A DNA stretch of 64,000 nucleotides from Antedon mediterranea (lineage: Eukaryota > Echinodermata > Crinoidea > Comatulida > Antedonidae). A program made the position numbers and the translations under genes. Positions 43,002 through 55,200 of the stretch are shown here, in pieces (the stretch's first letter is position 1; each line of letters begins with the position of its first letter). The notes under the pieces are model-generated. The model had not been told where the DNA came from. It did not search any database and worked only from the letters and a program-made list of their open reading frames with translations. The stretch covers positions 18,844,501-18,908,500 of the forward strand of contig NC_092672.1 of the NCBI RefSeq assembly GCF_964355755.1. Direction: 5' to 3'.

Positions 43002-44351
43002 ATGAGCACTTTGTTAACAGTGATTCTTACATTGATTATGACAACGGGTTTTGTAATTTGTGACGGACCTATTACGTTTATAGATGAACCCATAAACGGA
43101 TATGTTGATATTGGAGAAGATCATTCTTTTTCTTGCATTGTTAGTGGGTTAATGAATGAGAAGCTTACATGGTATAAAGATGAAAGTCTGATGATGTTAA
43201 ATGAAGAAGAATCTAGAATATCTGAAGTCCAAAATGAAGTATCAATCGGAAATTTTACAACATTGATTATTGACAATACATTGCAAAGTGATACCGGTTT
43301 CTATCAATGTGTTGTTATATCATTATCGTATGGAGGAATATTGAAACGTTCTCGTAAAGCGGAATTAATTGTTCGTTCTTTACCTTCTCCAGAATATCCC
43401 CTTTGTCATCAATCAAAACCTGACACTCTGTTAGGTTCTACAATGTCAATGTCGTGTGTTTCTGAAAACGTTAACCCTCCTGTAACTTTACAATTTACAC
43501 GTAATTCTAAGAATGTGAACTCTGGAATACCAATGAAAGAGAAAGGAAACTTAGTAACAGTTCAACTTACAAAAAACACGACGAAAGATGATAATGGTGC
43601 AGTATACGAATGTCACCAGCATTCATCATTTGATTCAAGTTATCACAAATTATGTTCAATGAAACCTCTGAATATACAATATAAACCTGATATAAAGATA
43701 CAACACACTAATCCAGTGTTACCTGGACGAGAGACGATTCTATTCTGCCAAACATTTGCTAATCCACCGGTCTCACAATATCGTTGGACATTAGTGCCTC
43801 CAATAAAAGATGAAGATATTTTTGTAGACAAAACTGGACAAACATTAAAACTGTTACGACCTTCAATAGACCAAAGTGGAACAACTATAACATGTACTGC
43901 TGCTAATGAAATTGGACAGGTATCATCGTCTGTAGTATTAACAGTTTCAAATTCTATCATTAACTCAGATAATTTGTACGAACCATCGAGTAATACAAAC
44001 TTAAACAATTCCCAGAAAGGAATAAGTTTATCATTAGATGTTGTTATTATCATCGCAGCTGGTGTTGTTATCATTATTGTACTTGTTGTTCTGGTTCCCG
44101 TTTATCATTATTGTTTGTGTGGTAATGATAACACTATAATAGTTGATTCTTTAGGAAAAGAAGTAACTCAACCTGAAGTGTATTATGAGACAAGAGAGGG
44201 GGTTATTTTAAGACATACAGTACAAGATCGTTCGTTACCTCGTGTACCTACTACAGAAGTATATGGTCATTGGAGACACTCAACAGCTTCACAGGTTCCT
44301 AATGATCTTGAATCACATAGTTATACTTACATTGACACAGAAAATGATTGA
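43002..44351 (+). CDS. R11: family D three-Ig transmembrane receptor
   Basis: Intact, 449 aa. The signal peptide is about 1-20 (MSTLLTVILT...). D1 (SLMMLNEEESRISEVQ) is shared with R13, while D3, stalk, TM, tail and 3' flank are shared with R12. D2 lacks tryptophan and has KNTTKDDNGAVYEC. The tail has Gly after CLC and Ile at the next variable site, unlike R8, R9 and R14. It is the first unit of the receptor-LINE-spacer duplication. Antisense frames that look long here are shadows of the conserved sense sequence. Confidence 0.93.
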   Translation: MSTLLTVILTLIMTTGFVICDGPITFIDEPINGYVDIGEDHSFSCIVSGLMNEKLTWYKDESLMMLNEEESRISEVQNEVSIGNFTTLIIDNTLQSDTGFYQCVVISLSYGGILKRSRKAELIVRSLPSPEYPLCHQSKPDTLLGSTMSMSCVSENVNPPVTLQFTRNSKNVNSGIPMKEKGNLVTVQLTKNTTKDDNGAVYECHQHSSFDSSYHKLCSMKPLNIQYKPDIKIQHTNPVLPGRETILFCQTFANPPVSQYRWTLVPPIKDEDIFVDKTGQTLKLLRPSIDQSGTTITCTAANEIGQVSSSVVLTVSNSIINSDNLYEPSSNTNLNNSQKGISLSLDVVIIIAAGVVIIIVLVVLVPVYHYCLCGNDNTIIVDSLGKEVTQPEVYYETREGVILRHTVQDRSLPRVPTTEVYGHWRHSTASQVPNDLESHSYTYIDTEND

Positions 44352-44488
44352 TAGGAAGGTAGCTAAAAGTAAGTCTAGGATCAAATTAATTTACATAAGG
44401 GAAAAATTAGGTAAATCGTCAGTTACTTACAGAATTTTTACTCGATGGTATATACAGTTGGCTCATATTTTCGGTACTGTTTACTAAT

Positions 44489-46640
44489 TAAGATTATGGC
44501 GACAATGTAAGATTAATTAATGATGTAATTCAGTATATGGATAACGGCAGGTTAACAGGAGCTCTTGTTAGCGTAGATTTTAGTAAAGCCTTTGACACTG
44601 TAAATAGACATTTTCTTGTAAGTACCTTGCGTTCTTTCAATTTTGGTTCTTCTTTCATTTCATGGGTGAACGTACTGTATTCAGATACAGAATGTGTAAT
44701 AATGAATAACGGTTGGTGTTCAAAAAGCTTCAAAATGCATAGAGGGATCAGACAAGGCTGTCCCCTTTCTGCCTTACTATTCATTTTAGTAGCAGAAATA
44801 ATGGCTTTAAGAATTAAAAGTGATCAAAATATCGAAGGGATTGCCCTTCCAGGCAAGGATGACTATACAACTGAAGTCAAAATTGCACAATTAGCAGATG
44901 ACACAGTTTTATTTCTAAAAAATGAAAACAGTATAAAGAATAGCATTGATAAAATCGTTGAATTTGGTCTAGTATCAGGTTTAAAGCTAAACAAAGAAAA
45001 AACCAATGCCAGGGCGTTGGAAAAACAGAAAGAAGAACGAAAATGTGTTCAACATCAATTGGGTGTACAGTAGTTTTAAGATTCTAGGTATACATGTTGG
45101 CCATGACAAAGAAATATGTTTTACTAAAAACTGGTCTGAAAAAATTCAATCTTTTAAAAAAATGCTTGATACATGGCACAAAAGAAACCTCTCGATATTT
45201 GGCAAAGTTATGATTTTAAAAACACTGGGTTTAGCAAAGTTAATCTACAATGCAAGTATTATAGATACCCCGGAATGCGTTTTAAATGAAGTCGATAAAA
45301 TTGTATTCGATTTTATTTGGAATAATAAAACAGAAAAGATAAAAAGATTAACATTAATCAATGATTATAATACTGGTGGAATAAATGCTCCAGACTTCAG
45401 ATGTCAACTCAAGGCACTACAAATGTCATGGCTTAAAATATTGTACAATGATGACACTTCAAAATGGAAGTGTTTACCTAAAATGTATTTTAACAAAATA
45501 GGTCCAAGAGAGGTTATTGAAAATATATCATATGTAAAATATAAAGAAACACATTACAGTAGTATGCCTTTATTATATAAATAAACAAAGAAACACATTC
45601 AATCAATATTCTGTCAAAATGTCACTTTCCTATGAACAAATGATAGAACAACCTATATGGGGCAACAACTTGATAACACACAATGGTTTCTCACTCCTTT
45701 ATAGGAATTGGATCTGGTATAACAAAGATGAAACATTATAATAATAATAATTATAATTGATAACAGATTTATTAATACAAATGAATTACTATTTTTGTTA
45801 AATATCAAATCGAATTGGATTGCTGAATTGTCATGTCTACTAAAAGCAATACCACGAGAATGGAAAGATATAATTTATTCAAAAATTGATAATGTAAAAG
45901 TTAACGAAGTTATATCAATACAGTATAGTAAAATGAGTTGTAAAAAAATTCGTCTCCTTTTTATCAAAAAAAAAATGTAAAGAACCAACCAAGAGTAAAA
46001 CAAAGTGGGAAACACATTTTAATATAGCGAACGATTGGACACTGACATGGAAAAGAAAAGTAAATGATATTAAAGATAACAAACTTAAACAGCTAAATTT
46101 CAAACTATTGCATTGTAATATTCCTACCAATAGAAGGCTCTTTAAATGGAATATCAATAATACAGACACTTGCCTGCAATGTAATGTAATAGAAGATGAT
46201 AAACACTTCTTTTACCAATGTACTGAAGCAAATGATTTATGGAAATACATTAATGTTTATACCACATATAAGTTTGGAATTGAGGCAAACTTTCAAAATA
46301 TTGTACTCGGTACCGGAAACAGATATGTTGACCACATGTTCTCTCTTGGATGCTTCTGTATCTATAAAGCACACATTTTGAAAAAAGTAAAGAAATGGAA
46401 TTATGGTTCACTTTCTCGCCTCTTTTTGGCAGAAAAAAAATAATAGGTTATACCTTAACCGACTATTATAATACGGTATATTCTACAGAGGTTTATATAA
46501 CGCTGTACAATGCCAATAGGTGGTTAAATCTTTATATAGAATTATTTTAAAAAAATGAAAATAAATGAAATAAATATTAAAAACAAAACGAAACGTAACA
46601 TATAAGTAAGCAACAAATATAACCATGAGACACAAACATA
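44489..46640 (+). mobile_element. LINE remnant (L1/Tx1-like), copy 1
   Basis: A 5'-truncated non-LTR element. The RT starts at about 44,500 with V-D-F-S-K-A-F-D-T-V, R-G-I-R-Q-G-C-P-L-S and the catalytic Q-L-A-D-D (about 44,890). The frame breaks near 45,010-45,070 and continues (45,006-45,584) with the thumb/connection region (F-K-I-L-G-I, N-L-S-I-F-G-K). The end (46,108-46,443) has C-L-Q-C...H-F-F-Y-Q-C, the zf-RVT-like motif. Extra lesions not in copy 2 lie at about 45,582 and 45,715. It cannot be active. Confidence 0.85.
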
Positions 46641-49629
46641 AAACTGTTTGTGATTTAGGCTAATTTCACTACAAGATGTGTATGCGAGTTTGGTGTAAAG
46701 GTATAACAAACTTTTCAATTAATTATAGCTTCAGTTGACTAACAATAGAACAGCAACGCGAAAATCAAAAGAGTGAATTTGAAAAGAAATAGGTTTTTTA
46801 AAACTACTCGCATCAAAAAAGTGCATGTTAAATCAAATTATGTTTTAAAATTACAAATAACAAATTATAACTCGTTTTTTAAACAAGTAGTTCTCGAAAA
46901 AATGCAATTTCAGTTTATTTGTTACTTTAAGACTGCTCGCCGGCTTTTGAAAAATCTGTCGTATCGTTTAACCCTAGCAGGTCTGAAAATAATTATAAAA
47001 AGTGGTCCAGAATTGGGAGTTTTATAGAATGTGTAATTTTATTGTCACATAATAGTTATTCACGTTAACCAAACAATTATTTATCTGAAAAAATGTAATT
47101 TAAAGCAAAAAAATATTTAAATTGTCTGTCAGACAATGGGTTGTTGGGTTATAATTAAACGTTTCGTTACGTTAATTATACTAAATAAATATTTTTTTGT
47201 TGTTACAGAAGTGAATAACTTGTTTCTGAAGTAAAATACAACAAGAATTCCTACTTTGATATGAAACAGACTCAATTTCGGTCACTGTCAAGTCTGGGGT
47301 CACTTCATCAAGCCTAGATACTTTAAGTGTAAAGTATCCTATTACAAACAAAATCTTTAATGGACTGTTTTGATAATAATTCAATGATTATCTGACTGCT
47401 TTGCTTTGGGATTTGTAATTTTAGCATGACGTGTCCTAGTAAAAAATAAAGAAAAAACGTCGGCCTCTACTATAACTACTGCTTACTTTCACCTTTTGAA
47501 TGAGTAGTCCTCTTGGGACGTAGCTGGCTAAAGCAGCAGCGTGAAACAAATACTATACTATGTACTAAATAGATTTAGACCTACATACGTTTATAGAAAC
47601 GTATTGCTTAGGGATAAATGGAACATTCTAATCTCTTAGTCTTTTTTACCATCATTATTTGGTATAACACAAGTAGATAAGACCTAGACCTACATTTTAA
47701 TAGCAGACATAAATAGTATTGCAAAAGTTAGTTAAAATAGTGTATAACAAATGTTGACAATAAATATAAACCATTTTTAGTCGCTTGCAACGCGACTATG
47801 CGGCTCACTATGTCGGTCGGTTGGTCGGTCGTTCGGTAAACACTAACTTGAGCATGCGAATGCAGCCATCTATATTTCCTTGTTTTTCTTACTGTGAGTG
47901 TGGGTACTGTTAGATACATGAACACATATACAAATAAACATTATTACTGACAGTTTTTTGTATTAGGCCTATTATTAATAATATATAACATATAAACGTC
48001 TTAGTAGTGTATCGTTACATAATACTTTACTATTTCAATCGACTATGGCAGTGACAGTTTCAATAAAGTATTACGTCGCAAATGTTTTACTGTGTTTAGT
48101 GGTACATTATTTATAAAACATGAAAACAAATTAATTCCGTTACTGAGTGGATAAAGAATATATCTAAAATTGTTCGTCTTTGCACTTCCCCATCCCTCAA
48201 CTCTAATGTTATGTACAAAATACAAATTTGGTTTGTTTAAGTTTGACCAAATTGTTTTCTCTTTCGGAAGAAATTCCCATGATGCTAAGTTTAGTTGTTG
48301 ACTAAATAAATCACCGTGTCTATTTATTCGTTCATGTAAATGACATGTATAGTCCTATGGTACCAACTTAGCATTGCGTACTTTTAAAAATCGCCAGTTT
48401 TTTACGCTAAAATTACTGTGCATTCGAGAACCATTTTTGGGCACGACCTAGATGGTACGAAGCGAGGCAAGCGTACCATTTAGTATTTTCAATTAACAGA
48501 AATCTGCTGAATATAGCTTATTAATCTCTACTGTGTTATTTTATGTTCTGTTGAGACATACTTTATACATGTTGGAATAAATATTTTCTCCATACTTTGT
48601 ATAAATATAACTTGAACTTTTGTTTAAAATTTTAATTGAAAGAGGTGTATCTCTGTAGGTAATATCTTACGACACTGGTATGGTAATCAATAATTTGTTG
48701 TTAAATGGGAAAATTGTGTTTCTTCACCATTTTTTTTTCTGTTATTAGCCGTGTGCGTCAAATGGGTGTAATGTCTCCGTTGCTTTACAGTATATGACGA
48801 TCTTAATGCACAACTTAAAGAGAGTCCAAATTATTGGGGTAGGCCTACTATTTGTGATAAAAAGGTAAATTGTCTCAGCTACGCTAATAACATGGTTCCC
48901 ATGGCTCCTTCTGCTATTGGTGTACATATAATAATCTCATTAATGTGTGTGTGATCTTTTTGCTATGAATTGATATATTTTGTATAATTCTATAAAACTC
49001 AAGTGTATGGTATTATTTCTTATTATTGTAAGTTACGAACCACACTGTTCTCGAAATTGTTGATAGTATAACATATTACTTAGGTATGTGATTTGTAACT
49101 AATGCTGATATTAAGAAATAGTATTGAGCTTTGTGCATCAGAGCTAATAATTTTATATTATGCAGGACATTTTCCAAATTAGTTATTTAAAAACGTATTT
49201 CCTTAATGTATGACTCCATGGAGTAAATTCAAGGTGAAAGGTACTGTGAACTCATTTAGAGTTTGCTTTAATAACGGGTTACCAAGAAAGCACAAGCATA
49301 ATGTTTGTTGTTACGAATTACGTTCCCCCAATTTATGAATATTGAGAACTCCATCCTTATTTTACTGAATTCATGACAATTGTAATAATAGCTTATTTAA
49401 AACAATAGTCAATGCAAAATCCAACCTGCATCAGCGTTGGTGCGAATTGATATTTTAGGGTGTTTTTGTGGTAGATGCTATCTAAAAGAGTAATATTTTG
49501 TATAATCCAATACAATATTTAAGATTTCCATTAACTTCTAATAGAAAAACATTTATAAGCGTTTCCTTAGATTCATTTTAATTAAGTATATAATGTGATA
49601 ATGATGTTTTATAAAGTTTTTGAGAAAAC
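46641..49629. repeat. Duplicated spacer, copy 1 (pairs with 54,808-57,805)
   Basis: Nearly identical to the spacer before R13, offset ~8.17 kb. It contains a 5'-truncated copy of the dispersed repeat (46,641-47,030) and GGTCGGTTGGTCGG-type units at 47,810-47,840. At 48,487-48,590 it has a flank resembling that of the orphan tail fragments. No gene is seen. Confidence 0.75.
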
Positions 49630-49645
49630 GAGAAACACAACTTTG
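49630..49645 (+). promoter_or_regulatory. Conserved -140 box of R12
   Basis: GAGAAACACAACTTTG, 134 bp before the chosen ATG; CATAATAG near 49,711 follows GGTACTGG. Confidence 0.48.
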
Positions 49646-49763
49646 TAATATACTGGTACAACGTCATAACGTAATAACGATAAACTACTGAATAGTTCTG
49701 TAGGTACTGGCATAATAGCTTCGCATGATTATTTACCTGTTCGTAAGAAAACGATACAGTAAA

Positions 49764-51113
49764 ATGAGCACTTTGTTAACAGTGATTCATACATTGATTA
49801 TGACAACGGTTTGTGTAGTTTGTGACGGACCTATTACGTTTATAGATGAACCCATAAACGGATATGTTGATATTGGTGAGGACCACTCTTTGTTTTGTAT
49901 TGTTAGTGGATTAATTAATGAGAAGCTTACATGGTTTAAAGATGGTGGACAAATATATTTAAACGAAGAAGAATCACGAAAATCTGTTGTTCACAGTGAA
50001 AGATCATTAGGAAATTTAACAACACTGGTTATTACAGATGCTTCGCGACGTGATGCCGGTTTTTATCAATGTGTTGTTTTATCACTCAATTCTGCGAGAA
50101 TAATTGAAAGTTCACGTAAAGCGGAATTAATTGTGCGTTCTAAACCTTCTCCAGAGTATCCTCTTTGTCATCAATCAAAACCTGACACTCTGTTAGGTTC
50201 TACAATGTCAATGTCGTGTGTTTCTGAAAAGGTTAACCCTCCTGTAACTTTACAATTCACACGTAATTCTAAGAATATAAATTCTGGAATACCAATGACA
50301 AAGAAAGGAAACTTGGTAAAAGTTCAACTTACGTTAAACGCGACGAAAGGTGACAATTCAGCAGTTTACGAATGTCACCAGTATTCATCATTTGATTCAA
50401 ATGATCACAAATCATGTTCAATGAAACCTCTGAATATACAATATAAACCTGAGATAAAGATACAACACACTAATCCAGTGTTACCTGGACGAGAGACGAT
50501 TATATTCTGCCAAACATTTGCTAATCCACCTGTCTCACAATATCGTTGGACATTAGTGCCTCCAATAAAAGATGAAGATATTTTTGTAGACAAAACTGGA
50601 CAAACATTAAAACTGTTACGACCTTCAATAGACCAAAGTGGAACAACTATAACATGTACTGCTGCTAATGAAATTGGACAGGTATCATCGTCTGTAGTAT
50701 TAACAGTTTCAAATTCTATCATTAACTCAGATAATTTGTACGAACCATCGAGTAATACAAACTTAAACAATTCCCAGAAAGGAATAAGTTTATCATTAGA
50801 TGTTGTTATTATCATCGCAGCTGGTGTTGTTATCATTATTGTACTTGTTGTTCTGGTTCCCGTTTATCATTATTGTTTGTGTGGTAATGATAACACTATA
50901 ATAGTTGATTCTTTAGGAAAAGAAGTAACTCAACCTGAAGTGTATTATGAGACAAGAGAGGGGGTTATTTTAAGACATACAGTACAAGATCGTTCATTAC
51001 CTCGTGTACCTACTACAGAAGTATATGGTCATTGGAGACACTCAACAGCTTCACAGGTTCCTAATGATCTTGAATCACATAGTTATACTTACATTGACAC
51101 AGAAAATGATTGA
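49764..51113 (+). CDS. R12: family D three-Ig receptor, mosaic
   Basis: Intact, 449 aa from ATG 49,764. An in-frame ATG 39 bases upstream adds a basic stretch (RKRYSK) before the signal peptide; it is out of frame in R11 and R13, so the downstream start is preferred. Signal peptide about 1-20. D1 (GGQIYLNEEESRKSVVHSER) differs clearly from R11 and R13 and is closest to the relic at 35.9 kb. From mid-D2 to beyond the stop it matches R11 (Gly/Ile tail, LINE downstream). The upstream spacer matches R13. It therefore looks like a conversion or unequal-exchange product. Confidence 0.92.
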   Translation: MSTLLTVIHTLIMTTVCVVCDGPITFIDEPINGYVDIGEDHSLFCIVSGLINEKLTWFKDGGQIYLNEEESRKSVVHSERSLGNLTTLVITDASRRDAGFYQCVVLSLNSARIIESSRKAELIVRSKPSPEYPLCHQSKPDTLLGSTMSMSCVSEKVNPPVTLQFTRNSKNINSGIPMTKKGNLVKVQLTLNATKGDNSAVYECHQYSSFDSNDHKSCSMKPLNIQYKPEIKIQHTNPVLPGRETIIFCQTFANPPVSQYRWTLVPPIKDEDIFVDKTGQTLKLLRPSIDQSGTTITCTAANEIGQVSSSVVLTVSNSIINSDNLYEPSSNTNLNNSQKGISLSLDVVIIIAAGVVIIIVLVVLVPVYHYCLCGNDNTIIVDSLGKEVTQPEVYYETREGVILRHTVQDRSLPRVPTTEVYGHWRHSTASQVPNDLESHSYTYIDTEND

Positions 51114-51250
51114 TAGGAAGGTAGCTAAAAGTAAGTCTAGGATCATATTAATTTACATAAGGGAAAAATTAGGTAAATCGTCAGTTACTTACAGAATTTT
51201 TACTCGATGGTATATACAGTTGGCTCATATTTTCGGTACTGTTTACTAAT

Positions 51251-53495
51251 TAAGATTATGGTGTCAATGTAAGATTAATTAATGATGCAATTCAGTATAT
51301 GGATAACGGCAGGTTAACAGGAGCTCTTGTTAGCGTAGATTTTAGTAAAGTCTTTGACACTGTAAATAGACATTTTCTTGTACGTACCTTGCGTTATTTC
51401 AATTTTGGTTCTTCTTTCATTTCATGGGTGAACGTACTGTATTCAGATACAGAATGTGTAATAATGAATAACGGTTGGTGTTCAAAAAGCTTCAAAATGC
51501 ATAGAGGGATCAGACAAGGCTGTCCCCTTTCTGCCTTACTATTAATTTTAGTAGCAGAAATAATGGCTATAAGAATTAAAAGTGATCAAAATATCGAAGG
51601 GATTGCCCTTCCAGGCAAGGATGACTATACAACTGAAGTCAAAATTGCACAATTAGCAGATGACACAGTTTTATTTCTAAAAAATGAAAACAGTATAAAG
51701 AATAGCATTGATAAAATCGTTGAATTTGGTCTAGTATCAGGTTTAAAGCTAAACAAAGAAAAAACCAATGCCAGGGCGTTGGAAAAACAGAAAGAAGAAC
51801 GAAAATGTGTTCAACATCAATTGGGTGTACAGTAGTTTTAAGATTCTAGGTATACATGTTGGCCATGACAAAGAAATATGTTTTACTAAAAACTGGTCTG
51901 AAAAAATTCAATCTTTTAAAAAAATGCTTGATACATGGCACAAAAGAAACCTCTCGATATTTGGCAAAGTTATGATTTTAAAAACACTGGGTTTAGCAAA
52001 GTTAATCTACAACGCAAGTATTATAGATACCCCTGAATGCGTTTTAAATGAAGTCGATAAAATTGTATTCGATTTTATTTGGAATAATAAAACAGAAAAG
52101 ATAAAAAGATTAACATTAATCAATGATTATAATAGTGGTGGAATAAATGCTCCAGACTTCAGATGTCAAGTCAAGGCACTACAAATGTCATGGCTTAAAA
52201 TATTGTACAATGATGACACTTCAAAATGGAAGTGTTTACCTAAAATGTATTTTAACAAAATAGGTCCAAGAGAGGTTATTGAAAATATATCATATGTAAA
52301 ATATAAAGAAACACATTACAGTAGTATGCCTTTATTATATAAATCAATGTTAAAGTATTTAGCTGAATTCAATCAATATTCTGTCAAAATGTCACTTTCC
52401 TATGAACAAATGATAGAACAACCTATATGGGGCAACAACTTGATAACACACAATGGTTTCTCACTCCTTTATAGGAATTGGATTAGATCTGGTATAACAA
52501 AGATGAAACATATTATAATTGATAACAGATTTATTAATACAAATGAATTACTATTTTTGTTAAATATCAAATCGAATTGGATTGCTGAATTGTCATGTCT
52601 ACTAAAAGCAATACCACGAGAATGGAAAGATATAATTTATTCAAAAATTGATAATGTAAAAGTTAACGAAGTTATATCAATACAGTATAGTAAAATGAGT
52701 TGTAAAAACATTCGTCTCCTTTTTATCAAAAAAAAAATGTAAAGAACCAACCAAGAGTAAAACAAAGTGGGAAACACATTTTAATATAGCGAACGATTGG
52801 ACACTGACATGGAAAAGAAAAGTAAATGATATTAAAGATAAACTTAAACAGCTAAATTTCAAACTATTGCATTGTATTATTCTTACCAATAGAAGGCTCT
52901 TTAAATGGAATATTAATAATACAGACACTTGCCTGCAATGTAATGTAATAGAAGATGATAAACACTTCTTTTACCAATGTACTGAAGCAAATGATTTATG
53001 GAAATACATTAATGTTTATACCCCATATAAGTTTGGAATTGAGGCAAACTTTCAAAATATTGCACTCGGTACCGGAAACAGATATATTGACCACATGTTC
53101 TCTCTTGGATGATTCTGTATCTATAAAGCACACATTTTGAAAAAAGTAAAGAAATGGAATTATGGTTCACTTTCTCGCCTCTTTTTGGCAGAAAAAAAAT
53201 AATAGGTTATACCTTAACCGACTATTATAATACGGTATATTCTACAGAGGTTTATATAACGCTGTACAATGCCAATAGGTGGTTAAATCTTTATATAGAA
53301 TTATTTTTAAAAAATGAAAATAAATGAAATAAATATTAAAAACAAAACGAAACGTAACATATAAGTAAGCAACAAATATAACCATGAGACATAAAACTAA
53401 AACACAAGAGTAAGGAAAGAATTTTTTTAAGCTCACTATAATTATTTGAATTTTATATTTTTATTTATGTTCTTATTGTAAAAAAAAAAAAAAAA
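51251..53495 (+). mobile_element. LINE remnant (L1/Tx1-like), copy 2
   Basis: A copy of the 44.5 kb remnant made by the segmental duplication, offset ~6.76 kb. The main frames are 51,299-51,835 (RT palm with LADD) and 51,768-52,742 (longer than in copy 1, no internal deletion). A third, 52,867-53,112, has the C-L-Q-C motif. The break between the first two frames is shared with copy 1, so the insertion was already dead before duplication. The 3' UTR runs to a poly(A) at about 53,479-53,494, absent from copy 1. Confidence 0.85.
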
Positions 53496-53940
53496 CAGAA
53501 TTAAGAATAATAATTGTATTGCATTTTATATATTGTAAATATTTATTTATTTATATACCTTTGTCGTGGGTATGTATTTTTGCATGTGTGCAATCATGTA
53601 CTCGAATATATGTATGCACTTGTGTGTTTTGTACAGAGACATAGACCTATTGTAGAAAGGAATAGTTAAAATAAAAGAAAATAATTAAAAAAGTGGATAA
53701 TACATATAAAAGTGCAGGCAGCACTTGCCAGCTTTATACTATGACGTTATCCAAATTCCTTCACTTGCACTGATGAAGGGCTAGTGTTGCCCGAACGCTC
53801 TGCTAACTTTTCTGGCTGTTTACTTTATCGTTTTGATTTAGCTTTTCGCTTTTTATTTTTGTATCTCCATTGAGATCCAGCCACTGATACCCACAGCATT
53901 GTCATTTTTTTCAATGATGTTGCGTAGCACTGTGTAAATT
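53496..53940. repeat. Unique spacer insert with ribozyme-like, PLE-type 3' end
   Basis: Absent between the LINE and spacer in copy 1. At 53,770-53,796 it has CTGATGA, a GGGC/GCCC hairpin (53,778-53,781 with 53,789-53,792) and GAA, a near match to the hammerhead core found at the ends of some PLEs. No protein. Confidence 0.45.
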
Positions 53941-54300
53941 ATATATAAATCATACTGTAAATTATAGAAACAGTGCTCATATTCGGAACATGATCTCATA
54001 ATCGCGTCGAGCATAGCTCATTGGCGAAAGTTCCGTATTTTTTTAGTTGTATGAAAAAATGTCTCTGGCGGGATTCGAACCTGCAACCTCTCGCTTACAG
54101 GGCGAGTATCATACCACTAGACCACAGAGCCATGTATGGTATTATCACAGAGGTTGCAGGTTCGAATCCCGCCAGAGACATTTTTTCATACAACTAAAAA
54201 AATACGGAACTTTCGCCAATGAGCTATGCTCGACGCGATTATGAGATCATGTTCCGAATATGAGCACTGTTTCTATAATTTACAGTATGATTTATATATA
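53941..54300. repeat. Large palindrome containing a tRNA-like sequence
   Basis: Arms 53,941-54,091 and 54,149-54,300 are inverted copies of about 150 bp around a 57-bp centre. The arms include the 3' half of the tRNA-like unit, so that half is present twice in opposite orientations. (TA)n follows the right arm. Confidence 0.85.
54060..54133 (-). pseudogene. tRNA-like sequence (tRNA-Pro-like body, UGU anticodon loop)
   Basis: Minus strand. Acceptor arm with one mismatch, A box TGGTCTAGTGG, a 5-bp anticodon stem CTCGC/GCGAG, and B box GGTTCGAATCC. The loop, CCTGTAA, has C instead of U at position 33, and the T stem has one mismatch, so it is judged a pseudogene. The D arm and anticodon stem resemble metazoan tRNA-Pro. 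Confidence 0.6.
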
Positions 54301-54711
54301 TATATATATATATATATTTGACCGAATTGTTTCGATCAAATCGTACTAAAGATAAAAGAAAGTACAAGAAAATAACAGAACAGAATAACAAGGGAATGTA
54401 TATTTGGATGAAGTGTAAAATCATTGTATTGATCATTTGAGAATGAAATGAATAAAATAGTGGTTAACGCCACAAAAGAGAAAAAAAAATTAAGATTAGT
54501 TAGATAATAATATTAGTTATTGACAATTAAAAAGAATTTAGATTCAACGATTTCCCGCCAATTATGGGTGTTTTTCGATCGTGGGATACTGTCTAATGGA
54601 TGTCGATGCTAAAAAATACGTATTTACCTATCTCCTTCTAAAAATAATTGTTTTAAAATCTGAAAACAGCTCGAGTACAGAATCATGATGTTGAAGACAA
54701 ACCCATATTTA
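54301..54711. other. Spacer after the palindrome
   Basis: (TA)n to ~54,317, then AT-rich sequence without a gene. Confidence 0.5.
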
Positions 54712-55200
54712 AACTAGAAAGCCACTCCGGGAGTGCATACCTCCGCCAACTGTAAAATTCTCCTACATAAGATTCTCCGGGGAAAAAAAATATATTTGTG
54801 TGTGTCTTAATGCTGTTTGTGATTTAGGCTAATTTCACTACAAGATGTGTATGCGAGTTTGGTGTAAAGGTATAACAAACTTTTCAATTAATTATAGCTT
54901 CAGTTGACTAACAATAGAGCAGCAACGCGAAAATCAAAAGAGTGAATTTGAAAAGAAATAGGTTTTTTTAAAACTACTCGCATCAAAAAGGTGCATGTTA
55001 AATCGAATTATGTTTTAAAATTACAAATAACAAATTATAACTCGTTTTTTAAACAAGTAGTTCTCGAAAAAATGCAATTTCAGTTTACTTGTTACTTTAA
55101 GACTGCTCGCCGGCTTTTGAAAAATCTGTCGTATCGTTTAACACTAGCAGGTCTGAAAATAATTATAAAAAGTGGTCCAGAATTGGGAGTTTTATAGAAT
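54712..55200. repeat. Dispersed repeat, copy without the SINE
   Basis: It starts 'actagaaagccactccggg' like 28,428 and continues without interruption through the point (near 55,050) where the 28.4 kb copy carries the SINE. The copy at 46,641 lacks its first ~100 bp. Confidence 0.65.

Noticed and set aside
43643-44074. Long antisense ORFs in family D genes (also 33,501, 37,211, 50,405, 58,573 and 60,768)
   Set aside because: They mirror conserved sense D3/TM codons and have no independent start or motif.
49725-49763. Upstream ATG as the R12 start
   Set aside because: It would put a basic stretch before the signal peptide and is not in frame in R11 or R13.
54060-54133. Functional tRNA gene
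   Set aside because: C at position 33, acceptor and T-stem mismatches, and a palindromic setting point to a pseudogene.
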